From: Streptomyces sp. CHD11
Lineage (GTDB): Bacteria; Actinomycetota; Actinomycetes; Streptomycetales; Streptomycetaceae
DNA: 64,000 nt
NCBI RefSeq assembly: GCF_018638295.1
Contig: NZ_JABTTS010000026.1
Span: forward strand, 188,112 to 252,111
Direction of reading: 5' to 3'
The translations under genes and the position numbers were made by a program. The notes beneath the pieces are model-generated. The model was not told where the DNA came from and made no database searches. It saw nothing but the letters and a program-made list of their open reading frames with translations. The stretch's first letter is position 1. The number at the start of each line of letters is the position of its first letter. Below, piece by piece: positions 44,479 to 53,536 of this stretch.

Positions 44479-46790
44479 CCGTGAGCTCGGGGAGTCCGGG
44501 CTGGTACCTGCGCCGGCTCTCCCGGATGGGACCGCGGGAGGTCGGCGGCCGGGTCGGCGACACGGTGCGCAGGCGGCGGTGGCGGTCGGTGCCGCCGCCG
44601 GACTGCCCGGTCGTGACCGGCGCCCGGTTCACCGCCGTGCTGCCCCCGGGGACGCTCGCCGCGGTGCCCCCGGACGCCGCGAAGCGACTCGTCGCCGAGG
44701 CGGACCGGCTGATGGCCGGGCACGGCGGGTTCTTCGGGGTGGAGCGCGACGACCTGACCGACCCGGACTGGTGGTACGACCCGAAGACCGGGCGCCGGGC
44801 CCCGGGCGGCTACGCCTTCGACGTGCCCTACCGGGACGAGGACGCGGTCGGGGACATCAAGCAGATCTGGGAGCCCTCCCGGCACCAGTACCTGACCGTG
44901 CTCGCCGCCGCCTACGCGGTCACCGGGGACGAGCGGTACGCCGAGCGGGTGGCAGGGCATCTGCGGTCCTGGTGGGCGGTGAACGGGCCGCTGCGCGGGG
45001 TGCACTGGACCAGCGGCATCGAGCTGGGGATCCGGCTGCTGTCCTGGGTGTGGATCCGCCGGCTGCTCGACGGCTGGCCCGGCGCGGCCCCGCTGTTCGA
45101 GGACAACCCGGTGGCGCTGCACCAGATCTGGCACCACCAGCGCTGGCTGGCCGCCTTTCCCAGCCGGGGGTCCTCGGCGAACAACCACGTCGTCGCCGAG
45201 GCCGCCGGGCAGGTGGCCGCGGCCTGCGCCTTCGGGTGGTTCCCCGCCTCGGCGCGCTGGCGGGCCGAGGCGCTGCGGACGCTGGAGCGGCAACTGCGGC
45301 ACAACACCTTCGGCTCCGGCCTCAACCGCGAGCTGGCCACCGAGTACCACGGACTGGTGCTGGAGCTGGGCCTGGCCGCGGTGGCCGAGGCGGACGCCGC
45401 GGGTGTGGCGGTTCCCGCGCCGGTCCGGCTGGTGCTGCTGCGGATGACCGACGCGCTCGCGGCCGTCGTGGACCACCGGCTGCGCCCACCGCGCCAGGGG
45501 GACGCGGACGACGGACACGGCCTGGTCGTGGACGGCGCGGGCACCGACCGCTGGGGCTCGCTGCTGTCCACCGGTGACGCCGTGTTCGGCCGGCTCACCT
45601 GGTGGCCGGAGGTGACCGGCACGGATGTGCGCACCCCGCTGCTGGCCGCGCTCATCCGGCCCGGAGCCGCTCCGGCGTTCGCCGCCGATGCCCCGGGGCC
45701 CGGCTCACACCCCGGCCTCGCGACAGCCCTGAACGCATGGCTCCGCCCGACATCCCAAACACCTCCCCACCCCACAGCCACCCCGGACAGCCGCCCCCGC
45801 CCGGCACCCGGCACACTCCCCCGCCTCACGAACACCCTCGGCGGATGGCTCCGCCCGGCGTCCGGCAGAGGTCCCCGCCCCACGGCGCCTCCGGACGGAC
45901 GGTTCCGCGGCACGGCCGGCGAGGCCGCCCGCCGGGGGCGGGCGCCGGATGCCGCCGTGGCCGGCCTCCGGGCGGGCGGCGGGACACTGCGCGCGGGCCC
46001 CGCCGTCCGCGCGGCGTCCCGCCCGGCGAGCCGGCCGGCCCACTTCGCGGACGCGGGGCTCACCGTGCTGCGCGGCCCGGGGGGCATCTGGTGCCGCTGC
46101 GACGGCGGTCCGCACGGGTTCCTGTCCATCGCCGCGCACGCGCACGCCGACGCGCTGTCCGTGGAGGTCCGGCACGACGGGGTGGACGTGCTCGCCGATC
46201 CGGGGACGTACTGCTACCACGGGCAGCCCGAGTGGCGGCGGTACTTCCGCTCGACCCTCGGCCACAACACCCTGCAACTGGACGGCGGTGACCAGTCCGT
46301 CTCCGGCGGCCCGTTCCTGTGGACCCGGCACGCCCGCAGCCGTGTCCTGACCGTGGACACCTCCGACGAGGGGGTGTCCCGCTGGTGCGCCGAGCACGAC
46401 GGCTACCGGCCGTCCGTACACCGCCGCACGGTCGAACTGAGCCATACCCGACGTGAGCTGAGGGTGACCGACGAGGTGAGCGGTCCGCGCCGGGCCGTGC
46501 GCCTGGCGTTCCACCTGGGCCCGGCGATCACCGCGGACCTGGTGGGCGGCCGTGCGGTGCTCACCTGGACCCGGGACGGCGAGGACCGCTCCGCGGAGCT
46601 GGACCTGCCCGGCCGGTTGTCCTGGCGGGCACACCGCGGCGAGAGCGATCCGCCGCTCGGCTGGTACTCCCCCGGCTTCGGCCGCAAGGAACCCGCCACG
46701 ACCCTGGTCGGCACCGGCTTCACCGACGGTGCCCGGACCTTCACCGACGGTGCGGCGGGCTTCACCACCGTGCTCGGGTTCCAGAGCTGA
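44475..46790 (+). CDS. heparinase II/III-like protein
   Basis: A 771-residue protein with the alpha-toroid plus beta-sandwich layout of heparinase II/III and alginate lyase families. The toroid (about 130-335) carries SSANNHVVAEAAG and ATEYHGL, where Asn, His and Tyr of the lyase site lie. The C-terminal sandwich has AAHAHADALSVEV and DPGTYCYHG. Between them, residues about 400-520 form a Pro/Arg-rich linker absent from usual relatives, including a two-fold 36-residue repeat. No signal peptide is seen, so it may act in the cytoplasm. It would cleave or modify uronic-acid-containing glycan. Confidence 0.85.
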   Translation: MTVSSGSPGWYLRRLSRMGPREVGGRVGDTVRRRRWRSVPPPDCPVVTGARFTAVLPPGTLAAVPPDAAKRLVAEADRLMAGHGGFFGVERDDLTDPDWWYDPKTGRRAPGGYAFDVPYRDEDAVGDIKQIWEPSRHQYLTVLAAAYAVTGDERYAERVAGHLRSWWAVNGPLRGVHWTSGIELGIRLLSWVWIRRLLDGWPGAAPLFEDNPVALHQIWHHQRWLAAFPSRGSSANNHVVAEAAGQVAAACAFGWFPASARWRAEALRTLERQLRHNTFGSGLNRELATEYHGLVLELGLAAVAEADAAGVAVPAPVRLVLLRMTDALAAVVDHRLRPPRQGDADDGHGLVVDGAGTDRWGSLLSTGDAVFGRLTWWPEVTGTDVRTPLLAALIRPGAAPAFAADAPGPGSHPGLATALNAWLRPTSQTPPHPTATPDSRPRPAPGTLPRLTNTLGGWLRPASGRGPRPTAPPDGRFRGTAGEAARRGRAPDAAVAGLRAGGGTLRAGPAVRAASRPASRPAHFADAGLTVLRGPGGIWCRCDGGPHGFLSIAAHAHADALSVEVRHDGVDVLADPGTYCYHGQPEWRRYFRSTLGHNTLQLDGGDQSVSGGPFLWTRHARSRVLTVDTSDEGVSRWCAEHDGYRPSVHRRTVELSHTRRELRVTDEVSGPRRAVRLAFHLGPAITADLVGGRAVLTWTRDGEDRSAELDLPGRLSWRAHRGESDPPLGWYSPGFGRKEPATTLVGTGFTDGARTFTDGAAGFTTVLGFQS
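45705..45920 (+). repeat. 108-base imperfect tandem repeat within heparinase gene
   Basis: Two in-frame units of 108 bases (36 codons) encode the linker. The common core ATGGCTCCGCCCG occurs at 45737-45749 and 45845-45857. Each unit translates to an LxxxLxxWLRPxS motif followed by a Pro-rich spacer. Confidence 0.7.
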
Positions 46791-46804
46791 GAGGAGGAGA
46801 GCAG

Positions 46805-48316
46805 GTGGGGAGCATGTGGCGGCGCCGGGCGTTACCGCTGGCGGTGGTCCTGCTGGCGGCGACCGGCTGTGAGAGGACGACGGACGCGCGGCCGGAGCCG
46901 ACCGCGTCACCGTCCACGCCCGTCGCCCGGGTGTGCGACGATCCCGCGGCCGGTCCGGCCAGGGCGCCGGCGGGCGCGGTGACGGTCGATCCCGCCGTCA
47001 CCGGCGACCTGGCCGCGAAGACCAGGAACAGCCCCCCGCGCACCACGTTCTGGCTCCGGCCGGGCCGGCACACGCTCGCTCCCGACCGCTACGCCCAGGT
47101 CGTCCCCAAGGAGGGCAACAGCTACCTCGGCGCGCCGGGCGCGGTGCTCGACGGCCGGAAGACCAACCAGTACGCGTTCGGCGGCGCCGCTCCCGACGTC
47201 AGCGTCCGCCATCTGACCGTGCAGGGTTTCGTCGCGCCGCACGACGAGGGCGTGGTCAACCACGACTCGGCCGACGGGTGGGTGATCGAGCACACGACCA
47301 TCCAGAACAACTCCGGCGCCGGTCTGATGGCCGGTGCCCGGCAACAGGTCCGCGCCAACTGCCTGCGTGGCAACGGCCAGTACGGCATGAACGCGTACAA
47401 GGGCGGCGGCGGGATCAGGGGTCTCGTGGTCGAGGGCAACGAGATCACGGGCAACAACACCGGCGACTGGGAGCGGCGGCGGCCGGGCTGCGGCTGCACC
47501 GGGGGCGTCAAGTTCTGGGCCGTGGACGGCGCGGACGTCCGGGGCAACTGGGTGCACCACAACCGGGGAACGGGGTTGTGGGCGGACACCAACAACAACG
47601 ACTTCCGCATCGAGCGCAACGTGATCGAGGCCAACGACGGCGCCGCGCTGATCTACGAGACCAGTTACAACGCGGTCATCCGCGAGAACACGATCCGGCG
47701 GAACAACTGGGTCGAGGGCCGCAAGTACGCCGACCGCGGCGACAGCTTCCCCTTCGCGACCGTCTACCTCTCCGAGTCCGGTGGCGAGCCGCGGGTGCGG
47801 GCCCGTACGGACAGGATCGAGATCTACCGCAACGTGCTGGAGAACAACTGGTCCGGCATCACCCTGTGGGAGAACGCCGACCGGTTCTGCAACAGCCCCG
47901 CCAACACCTCGTCCGGCGACTGCACGCTGCTGGTGGAGGACACCGACCGCTGCGCGCGGCCGGGGATCGCCACCGCCCCGCTCTACGACGACTGCCGGTG
48001 GAGGACCCAGCGGGTGGACATCCACGACAACCGCTTCGTCCTGGACAAGTCCGTCGTCGACTGCGTGGTGAAGTGCGACCGCATGGCGGTGCTGGCCAAC
48101 TACGGCACCTACCCTGAGTGGTCGCCGTACCAGGGTGAGCGGGTGGCGGAGGCGATCACCCTCGGGCAGGACAACCGATGGCACGACAACGTCTACGTCG
48201 GGCCGTGGAAGTTCGTCGCCCACGACCCCAGCCGGGTGCTCGACCCCGGGCAGTGGCAGGGGGCGCCGTACCAGCAGGACGAGGGCAGCACCTTCCGCGC
48301 ACGGGACGGTGGTTGA
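46805..48316 (+). CDS. right-handed parallel beta-helix lipoprotein
   Basis: A 503-residue exported protein. The signal peptide ends in the lipobox ATGC with Cys22 as lipid site. The mature chain has many short repeats rich in Asn and Gly (VIEHTTIQNNSGAGL, VVEGNEITGNNTGDWE, FRIERNVIEANDGAAL, IYRNVLENNWSGITL), the mark of a pectate-lyase/AlgG-like beta-helix. Such proteins bind, epimerise or cleave polysaccharide chains. With AlgD-like and heparinase-like genes nearby, an action on the polymer at the cell surface is likely. Codon 10 is TTA (46832-46834). GTG start with GAGGAGAG upstream. Confidence 0.85.
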   Translation: MGSMWRRRALPLAVVLLAATGCERTTDARPEPTASPSTPVARVCDDPAAGPARAPAGAVTVDPAVTGDLAAKTRNSPPRTTFWLRPGRHTLAPDRYAQVVPKEGNSYLGAPGAVLDGRKTNQYAFGGAAPDVSVRHLTVQGFVAPHDEGVVNHDSADGWVIEHTTIQNNSGAGLMAGARQQVRANCLRGNGQYGMNAYKGGGGIRGLVVEGNEITGNNTGDWERRRPGCGCTGGVKFWAVDGADVRGNWVHHNRGTGLWADTNNNDFRIERNVIEANDGAALIYETSYNAVIRENTIRRNNWVEGRKYADRGDSFPFATVYLSESGGEPRVRARTDRIEIYRNVLENNWSGITLWENADRFCNSPANTSSGDCTLLVEDTDRCARPGIATAPLYDDCRWRTQRVDIHDNRFVLDKSVVDCVVKCDRMAVLANYGTYPEWSPYQGERVAEAITLGQDNRWHDNVYVGPWKFVAHDPSRVLDPGQWQGAPYQQDEGSTFRARDGG

Positions 48317-48317
48317 G

Positions 48318-49577
48318 ATGGGTACGGACCGCACGCCGAAGATCGTCGGGACGGCCTGGGGGCTGCTGGTCCTCAATACGCTCGGCTCCACCGGGGCGGA
48401 GACCATCGTCCCGCTGCCCCGTTCCCTCATCCAGTCGGTCACCATGGGCGCGCTGGTCGCCGCGTTCGCGCTGGCGCTCGCGGTCAACTCCCGGCCGCGC
48501 GTGCGGCCGAGTGCCTTCCTGTTCCTGCTGACGCTGCTGCTGGTGCCGAGCGTGCTCTCCAGCGCGGGCCTGGAGTCCGGGTTCGGGGCGCTGTTCCGCT
48601 GCGCCCGGCTGGCTCTCTTCGTCGGCACGCTGTGGCTGCTCAGCCGCTGGTGGGACGGCGGCCCGGCGTTCGTGCGGCACCACATCCGGATGTACTTCAT
48701 GGTGCTCTGTTCGGTGGCCGCCGGACTGGTCGTCGCACCGGGTACCGCGCTGCCCGAGCTGTACGGCGGGCGGCTGGTCGGCGCGTTGTGGCCGCTCACC
48801 CCGCCACAGATCGGACAGTACGCCGCGGTGATCACCGGGCTCTCCGTGCTGCTCGTGCTGGGCCGCCGCACCGACCGGCGCGGCGCGGCCCTGGTCGCCG
48901 GGCCGGCCCTGGTGCTGCTCGCGCTGACCCATACCCGTACGGCGACGCTCGGTCTGATCGCCGGGCTGACGGTGGCGATCGGCTCGCTGGTGCTGACCAG
49001 CGCCGCCGCCCGCCGGTTCTTCGGCTGGGCGGTGCTGTGCGCGGCCGTGGCGGCGGTGGGGTTCGGCTCCGCGCTGCAGGCGTGGTTCCTGCGCGGACAG
49101 AGCCAGGAGAACTTCACCAGTCTCACCGGCCGGGCCAAGGTCTGGGACGCCCTGCTCGCGGCACCGCGGACGGCGTCGGAGCGATTGTTCGGCGTGGGTC
49201 TGGGCGACAAGTCGTTCGGCGGGCTGCCGATCGACAACAGCTGGCTGGCGGTCTACCACGAGCAGGGGACGGCCGGTGTGGTGCTGGTGGCGGCGATGAT
49301 CATCGTGCTGGGCGGTGTCGCGCTGCTGCGGCCGCCGTCTCTGTCGAGGGCCTGCGCGCTCTTCCTGATCAGCTACTGCGCGATCGCCTCGTACACCGAG
49401 GCCGGGCTGGGCGACGCCTCGCCGTATCTGCTGCATCTGGCCGTGGCCGCGTCGCTGCTGGCGGCTCCCGCCGCCGGCACCGACCGGCCGGCGTCCGGCG
49501 AGGCCACCGCTCTCCCGGCGCCCGGCGTCCCCCGACGGCGCGTCCCCCGGTGGGCCCGGACGACGGAGGTGACCTGA
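48318..49577 (+). CDS. O-antigen ligase/polymerase-like membrane protein
   Basis: A 419-residue polytopic protein with about ten hydrophobic segments. A long external loop contains LTGRAKVWDALLAAPRTASERLFGVGLGDKSF and DNSWLAVYHEQG, the WaaL/Wzy-like pattern. It would polymerise repeat units at the outer face of the membrane, or ligate the polymer to an acceptor. The ATG overlaps the stop region of the beta-helix gene (TTGAGATG). The C-terminal 50 residues are hydrophilic. Confidence 0.82.
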   Translation: MGTDRTPKIVGTAWGLLVLNTLGSTGAETIVPLPRSLIQSVTMGALVAAFALALAVNSRPRVRPSAFLFLLTLLLVPSVLSSAGLESGFGALFRCARLALFVGTLWLLSRWWDGGPAFVRHHIRMYFMVLCSVAAGLVVAPGTALPELYGGRLVGALWPLTPPQIGQYAAVITGLSVLLVLGRRTDRRGAALVAGPALVLLALTHTRTATLGLIAGLTVAIGSLVLTSAAARRFFGWAVLCAAVAAVGFGSALQAWFLRGQSQENFTSLTGRAKVWDALLAAPRTASERLFGVGLGDKSFGGLPIDNSWLAVYHEQGTAGVVLVAAMIIVLGGVALLRPPSLSRACALFLISYCAIASYTEAGLGDASPYLLHLAVAASLLAAPAAGTDRPASGEATALPAPGVPRRRVPRWARTTEVT

Positions 49578-49579
49578 GC

Positions 49580-50851
49580 ATGCGGGTCCTCGTGGTGCAC
49601 AACCGCTACCGCTCGGAGCAGCCGAGCGGGGAGAACACGGTCGTCGACCGGGAGGTGGCGCTGTTGCGCGGGGCCGGCCACCGGGTCGGGTTGTTCGAGC
49701 GGCGCAGCGACGACATCGCCGGCCGCTCCTTGCTCGGCAAGGCCGCGGTGCCGCTCCTGGTGCCGTGGAACCCGGCGGTCCGCAGGGAGCTCGCCGCGCG
49801 GCTGCGGGACGAACGGCCGGACGTGGTGCACATCCACAACGTCTTCCCGCTGCTGTCGCCGGCGGTGCTGGCCGCCTGCGCCGACGCCGGGGTGCCCGCC
49901 GTCGCCACGCTGCACAACTACTCGCAGGTCTGTCCGCCCGGCACGCTGCAGCGGGACGGCCGGCCGTGCACCGAGTGCGTGGGGGCGTCACCGCTGCCCG
50001 CCGTCCGGCACGGCTGCTACCGGAACTCCCGGCCGGCGACGGTGCCGCTCGCGGTCGGCCTGTCGCTCAACCGGCGGCGCTGGTGGAGCGGTGTGGCGCG
50101 GTTCTTCTGCATCTCCGCGGCGCAGCGCGACATCCTGGTGGCGGCCGGGATGCCGGCCGGACGGCTGGCGGTGAAGCACAACTTCGTGCCCGAGCCGGAG
50201 ATCCGCAGGGCGGGCGACGGCGAGCATCTGCTCTGTCTCGGCCGTCTCGCGGAGGCCAAGGGCGTACGGCTGCTGATGGCCGCGTGGGACGAGATCGCCG
50301 CCGGCGGCGGGGTGGGCGTGCCGCTCGTGATCGCCGGCGCGGGACCGATGGAGCGGGAGGTGGCCGCCTGGGCGGCGGGCCGGGACGACGTGCGGTACGG
50401 CGGCCTGTACGACCGGGCGCAGTGCCTGCGGGCCGTCGCGCGGTCGGTCGCCGTGGTGGCTCCCTCCACGTGGCGGGAGACGTTCGGCCTGGTGGTCGCG
50501 GAGGCGATGGCGGCCGGGGTGCCGGCCGTCGCCGCCGGTCACGGCGCCTTCACCGAACTCGTCGAGGACGGCGGGACCGGGCTGCTGCACCGGCCGGACG
50601 ACGTCGGCTCGCTCATCTCCTGTCTGCGCCGGATCACGGCCGGGCCGGGCCCGGCCCGGGAGATGGGCGAGGCGGCCCGGCGCCGGTACGAACGGGGTTT
50701 CAGCCCGGCCGTCGGGCTGGAGCGTCTGGAGGAGGGGTACCGCACCGCGATCGCGGGGCGGTCCGGCGGCGGGGACGGCCCGCCGCCGGGGGACGGACAC
50801 ACGGGCTCGCGGCGGGGGCGCCCGCGCGAGCGGGATGGGGGAAACAGATGA
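49580..50851 (+). CDS. glycosyltransferase family 4
   Basis: A 423-residue GT-B enzyme. The N-terminal domain reads VLVVHNRYRSEQPSGENTVVDREV and DVVHIHNVFPLLSP, with a cysteine-containing insert (TLHNYSQVCPPGTLQRDG, CTECVG). The C-terminal GT4 domain has LLCLGRLAEAKGVRLLMAAW and PSTWRETFGLVVAEAMAAGVPAV. Three bases separate it from the preceding stop, and its stop overlaps the methyltransferase start. It transfers a sugar onto the repeat unit; donor and linkage are unknown. Confidence 0.9.
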   Translation: MRVLVVHNRYRSEQPSGENTVVDREVALLRGAGHRVGLFERRSDDIAGRSLLGKAAVPLLVPWNPAVRRELAARLRDERPDVVHIHNVFPLLSPAVLAACADAGVPAVATLHNYSQVCPPGTLQRDGRPCTECVGASPLPAVRHGCYRNSRPATVPLAVGLSLNRRRWWSGVARFFCISAAQRDILVAAGMPAGRLAVKHNFVPEPEIRRAGDGEHLLCLGRLAEAKGVRLLMAAWDEIAAGGGVGVPLVIAGAGPMEREVAAWAAGRDDVRYGGLYDRAQCLRAVARSVAVVAPSTWRETFGLVVAEAMAAGVPAVAAGHGAFTELVEDGGTGLLHRPDDVGSLISCLRRITAGPGPAREMGEAARRRYERGFSPAVGLERLEEGYRTAIAGRSGGGDGPPPGDGHTGSRRGRPRERDGGNR

Positions 50852-52083
50852 CACGATGCCGACTCTGCGGCTCGGCGGCGCTGGAGAGCGTCGTCGACCT
50901 GGGGGCGACTCCGCCGTGCGAGAGTTTCCTCGCCGCGGATCAACTGGACCTGCCGGAACCGGCGTACCCGCTGCACCTGCGGGTGTGCACCGACTGCTGG
51001 CTCGCGCAGATCCCGCCGCTGATCACGCCGGAGGAGACGTTCACGCAGTACGCGTACTTCTCGTCCTACTCGACCTCCTGGGTGGAGCACGCGCGCGCCT
51101 TCGTCACCGGCGCCGAAGAGCGGCTGGGTCTCGGGGCCGGCTCCTTCGTGGTCGAGGTCGCGAGCAACGACGGCTATCTGCTGCGGCATGTGGTGGACCG
51201 CGGGATCCGCTGCCTCGGCATCGAGCCGTCGGTGAACGTCGGCGCCGCGGCGCGTGACGCGGGGGTGCCCACGCACACGGCGTTCCTGGACCCGGACACC
51301 GGTTCCGCCGTCCGCGACCGGCACGGCCCGGCGGACCTGGTCGTGGCCAACAACGTGTACGCGCACATCCCCGACGTGGCCGGGTTCACCCGCGGCCTGC
51401 GCGCCCTGGTCGCCGACGACGGCTGGGTCTCCGTCGAGGTGCAGCACCTGCTGACCCTGATCGAGGAGAACCAGTACGACACGATCTACCACGAGCACTT
51501 CCAGTACTACACGGTCGCGTCCGCCATCCGGGCGCTGGCGAGCGGCGGACTCACGCTGGTGGACGTCGAGTCGCTGCCCACGCACGGCGGCTCCGTCCGG
51601 CTGTGGGCCCGGCCGGCCGAGGTGGCGGGCGAACCGTCCCGCCGGGTGGCCGAGGTGCTGGACCGGGAGAAGGCCGCGGGGCTCCAGGAACTGTCCGGGT
51701 ACACCGAGTTCTCCGCCCGGGTGGCCAAGGTGCGCCGGGACCTGCTGCGGTTCCTGATCGAGGCGGCCGAGCGCGGCGAGACGGTCGCCGGCTACGGCGC
51801 CCCGGGCAAGGGCAACACCCTGCTCAACCACTGCGGCGTCCGGCCCGACCTGCTCGCGTACACGGTCGACCGCAACCCCTACAAGCACGGCAGGTTCACC
51901 CCGGGGACCCGCATCCCGATCCTGCCGCCCGAGCGGATCGCGGAGGACCGGCCGGACTACGTCCTCGTCCTCCCGTGGAACCTGCGCGCCGAACTGACCG
52001 AGCAGTTGTCCTACGTGCACGAGTGGGGCGGCCGGCTGGTCTTCCCCATACCGGAACTCAGCATTGTCGAGGTCGAGCGATGA
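50848..52083 (+). CDS. sugar C-methyltransferase (NovU/TylCIII type)
   Basis: A 411-residue SAM-dependent methyltransferase with the three-part layout of deoxysugar C-3-methyltransferases. A zinc-binding head has CRLCGS and CTDCW cysteines (residues 4-55), the SAM domain reads FVVEVASNDGYLL and LVVANNVYAHI, and a C-terminal Rossmann-like domain has GYGAPGKGNTLLNH. The catalytic Tyr-His-Glu-His cluster is present in IYHEHFQYYT. By family it puts a methyl branch on a keto sugar nucleotide. It is coupled by 4-base overlaps to neighbours, including the nucleotidyltransferase that follows. Confidence 0.88.
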   Translation: MTRCRLCGSAALESVVDLGATPPCESFLAADQLDLPEPAYPLHLRVCTDCWLAQIPPLITPEETFTQYAYFSSYSTSWVEHARAFVTGAEERLGLGAGSFVVEVASNDGYLLRHVVDRGIRCLGIEPSVNVGAAARDAGVPTHTAFLDPDTGSAVRDRHGPADLVVANNVYAHIPDVAGFTRGLRALVADDGWVSVEVQHLLTLIEENQYDTIYHEHFQYYTVASAIRALASGGLTLVDVESLPTHGGSVRLWARPAEVAGEPSRRVAEVLDREKAAGLQELSGYTEFSARVAKVRRDLLRFLIEAAERGETVAGYGAPGKGNTLLNHCGVRPDLLAYTVDRNPYKHGRFTPGTRIPILPPERIAEDRPDYVLVLPWNLRAELTEQLSYVHEWGGRLVFPIPELSIVEVER

Positions 52084-52889
52084 AGGTCGTACTGTTCTGC
52101 GGCGGTTACGGGCTGCGGATGCGCAACGGGACCTCCGACGACGTGCCCAAGCCGATGGCGATGGTCGGCCCGCGCCCGCTGATCTGGCACGTCATGCGCT
52201 ACTACGCCTACTACGGGCACACCGAGTTCATCCTCTGCCTCGGGTACGGGGCGCACCACATCAAGGACTTCTTCCTCCACTACGAGGAGACCACGTCCAA
52301 CGACTTCGTCCTGCGCGGCGGACGCACGGAGTTGCTCTCCACCGACATCGCGGACTGGACGATCACGTTCGCGCAGACCGGCGTCGAGTCGCCGATCGGG
52401 GAGCGGCTGCGCCGGGTGCGCGAGCATCTGGACGGCGACGAGATGTTCCTCGCCAACTACGCGGACGTGCTCACCGACGCCCCGCTGCCGGAGATGATCG
52501 ACCGGTTCGCCCGGCGCGACGCCGGCGCGTCGATGATGGTGGTGCCGCCGCAGTCGTCGTTCCACTGCGTCGACCTGGGCGAGGACGGTCTGGTGGGCGG
52601 CATCACCCCGGTGAGCGAACTGCCGCTGTGGGAGAACGGCGGCTACTTCGTCCTCCGCCAGGAGGTCTTCGACCACATCCCCGAGGGCGGGGACCTGGTC
52701 GCCGACGGGTGTGCCCAACTGGCCAAGCGGGGCCGGCTGGTGGCGCACCGGCACCGCGGCTTCTGGAAGCCGACCGACACGGTGAAGGAGCGGGCCGCGC
52801 TCGACGAGGCCTACGCCCGGGGGGACCGCCCCTGGGCCGTGTGGGAGCGGGGCGGCGCGGCGGCGAAGGCCGGGGTGAGGACCGCGTGA
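52080..52889 (+). CDS. glucose-1-phosphate cytidylyltransferase-like nucleotidyltransferase
   Basis: A 269-residue sugar nucleotidyltransferase resembling RfbF. It has the N-terminal loop FCGGYGLRMRNGTSDDVPKPM, then VGPRPLIWHVMRYYAYYGHTEFILCLGY, and a C-terminal FWKPTDTVKERAALDE. It would activate a hexose-1-phosphate to a CDP-sugar (inferred from RfbF likeness; UDP or dTDP is not excluded). The first glycine loop reads CGGYGLR rather than AGGLGTR. ATG and stop both overlap neighbours by 4 bases. Confidence 0.85.
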   Translation: MKVVLFCGGYGLRMRNGTSDDVPKPMAMVGPRPLIWHVMRYYAYYGHTEFILCLGYGAHHIKDFFLHYEETTSNDFVLRGGRTELLSTDIADWTITFAQTGVESPIGERLRRVREHLDGDEMFLANYADVLTDAPLPEMIDRFARRDAGASMMVVPPQSSFHCVDLGEDGLVGGITPVSELPLWENGGYFVLRQEVFDHIPEGGDLVADGCAQLAKRGRLVAHRHRGFWKPTDTVKERAALDEAYARGDRPWAVWERGGAAAKAGVRTA

Positions 52890-53533
52890 TCCGGCTCGGC
52901 GCCGGGCGCCTGGAGCGGATCGTCGCGGTGGGCGCGCACTGCGACGACATCGCCATCGGTGCCGGCGGCACCCTGCTGACGCTGTGCCTCGCGCAACCCG
53001 GCGTCCGCGTCGACGCGCTGGTGCTCTCCGGCGGTGGCGGCGAGCGGGAACAGGAGGAACGGGCCGCGCTCGCCGCCTTCTGCCCGGGTGCCGACCTGCG
53101 GCCGACCGTGCTCAAGCTGCCGGACGGCCGGATCCCGGCGCACTGGGAGGAGGCCAAGACCGCGGTCGAGGAGCTGCGCGCACGGACCGAGCCCGACCTC
53201 GTCCTGGCCCCGCGCACCGGGGACGCCCACCAGGACCACCGCGCATCGGCGAAGCTGATGACCACCGCGTTCCGCGACCACCTCGTGCTGGGCTACGAGA
53301 TCGTCAAGTGGGACGGTGATCTCGGCCGTCCGGTGGCGTACCAGCCGCTGTCGCCGGACGTCGCGGAGCGCAAGGTTCGGCTGCTGCAGGAGCACTACCC
53401 CTCGCAGCGGCACCGGCCCTGGTACGACCGGGAGGCCTTCCTCGGGCTGGCCCGGATCCGCGGCATCGAATGCCACGCGCGCTACGCCGAGGCGTTCGCC
53501 GTCACCAAACTCACTCTCGACCTGGGGGATTGA
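52886..53533 (+). CDS. PIG-L family deacetylase
   Basis: A 215-residue LmbE/PIG-L zinc deacetylase. The metal site reads AHCDD (His18, Asp20, Asp21), where most relatives have AHPDD, and GDAHQDHRA (His115, Asp117, His118). It probably removes an acetyl group from an N-acetylated sugar or sugar nucleotide. GTG start inside the previous stop codon (GTGA). In this cassette it may free an amino group for later modification. Confidence 0.88.
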   Translation: MIRLGAGRLERIVAVGAHCDDIAIGAGGTLLTLCLAQPGVRVDALVLSGGGGEREQEERAALAAFCPGADLRPTVLKLPDGRIPAHWEEAKTAVEELRARTEPDLVLAPRTGDAHQDHRASAKLMTTAFRDHLVLGYEIVKWDGDLGRPVAYQPLSPDVAERKVRLLQEHYPSQRHRPWYDREAFLGLARIRGIECHARYAEAFAVTKLTLDLGD

Positions 53534-53536
53534 ACC

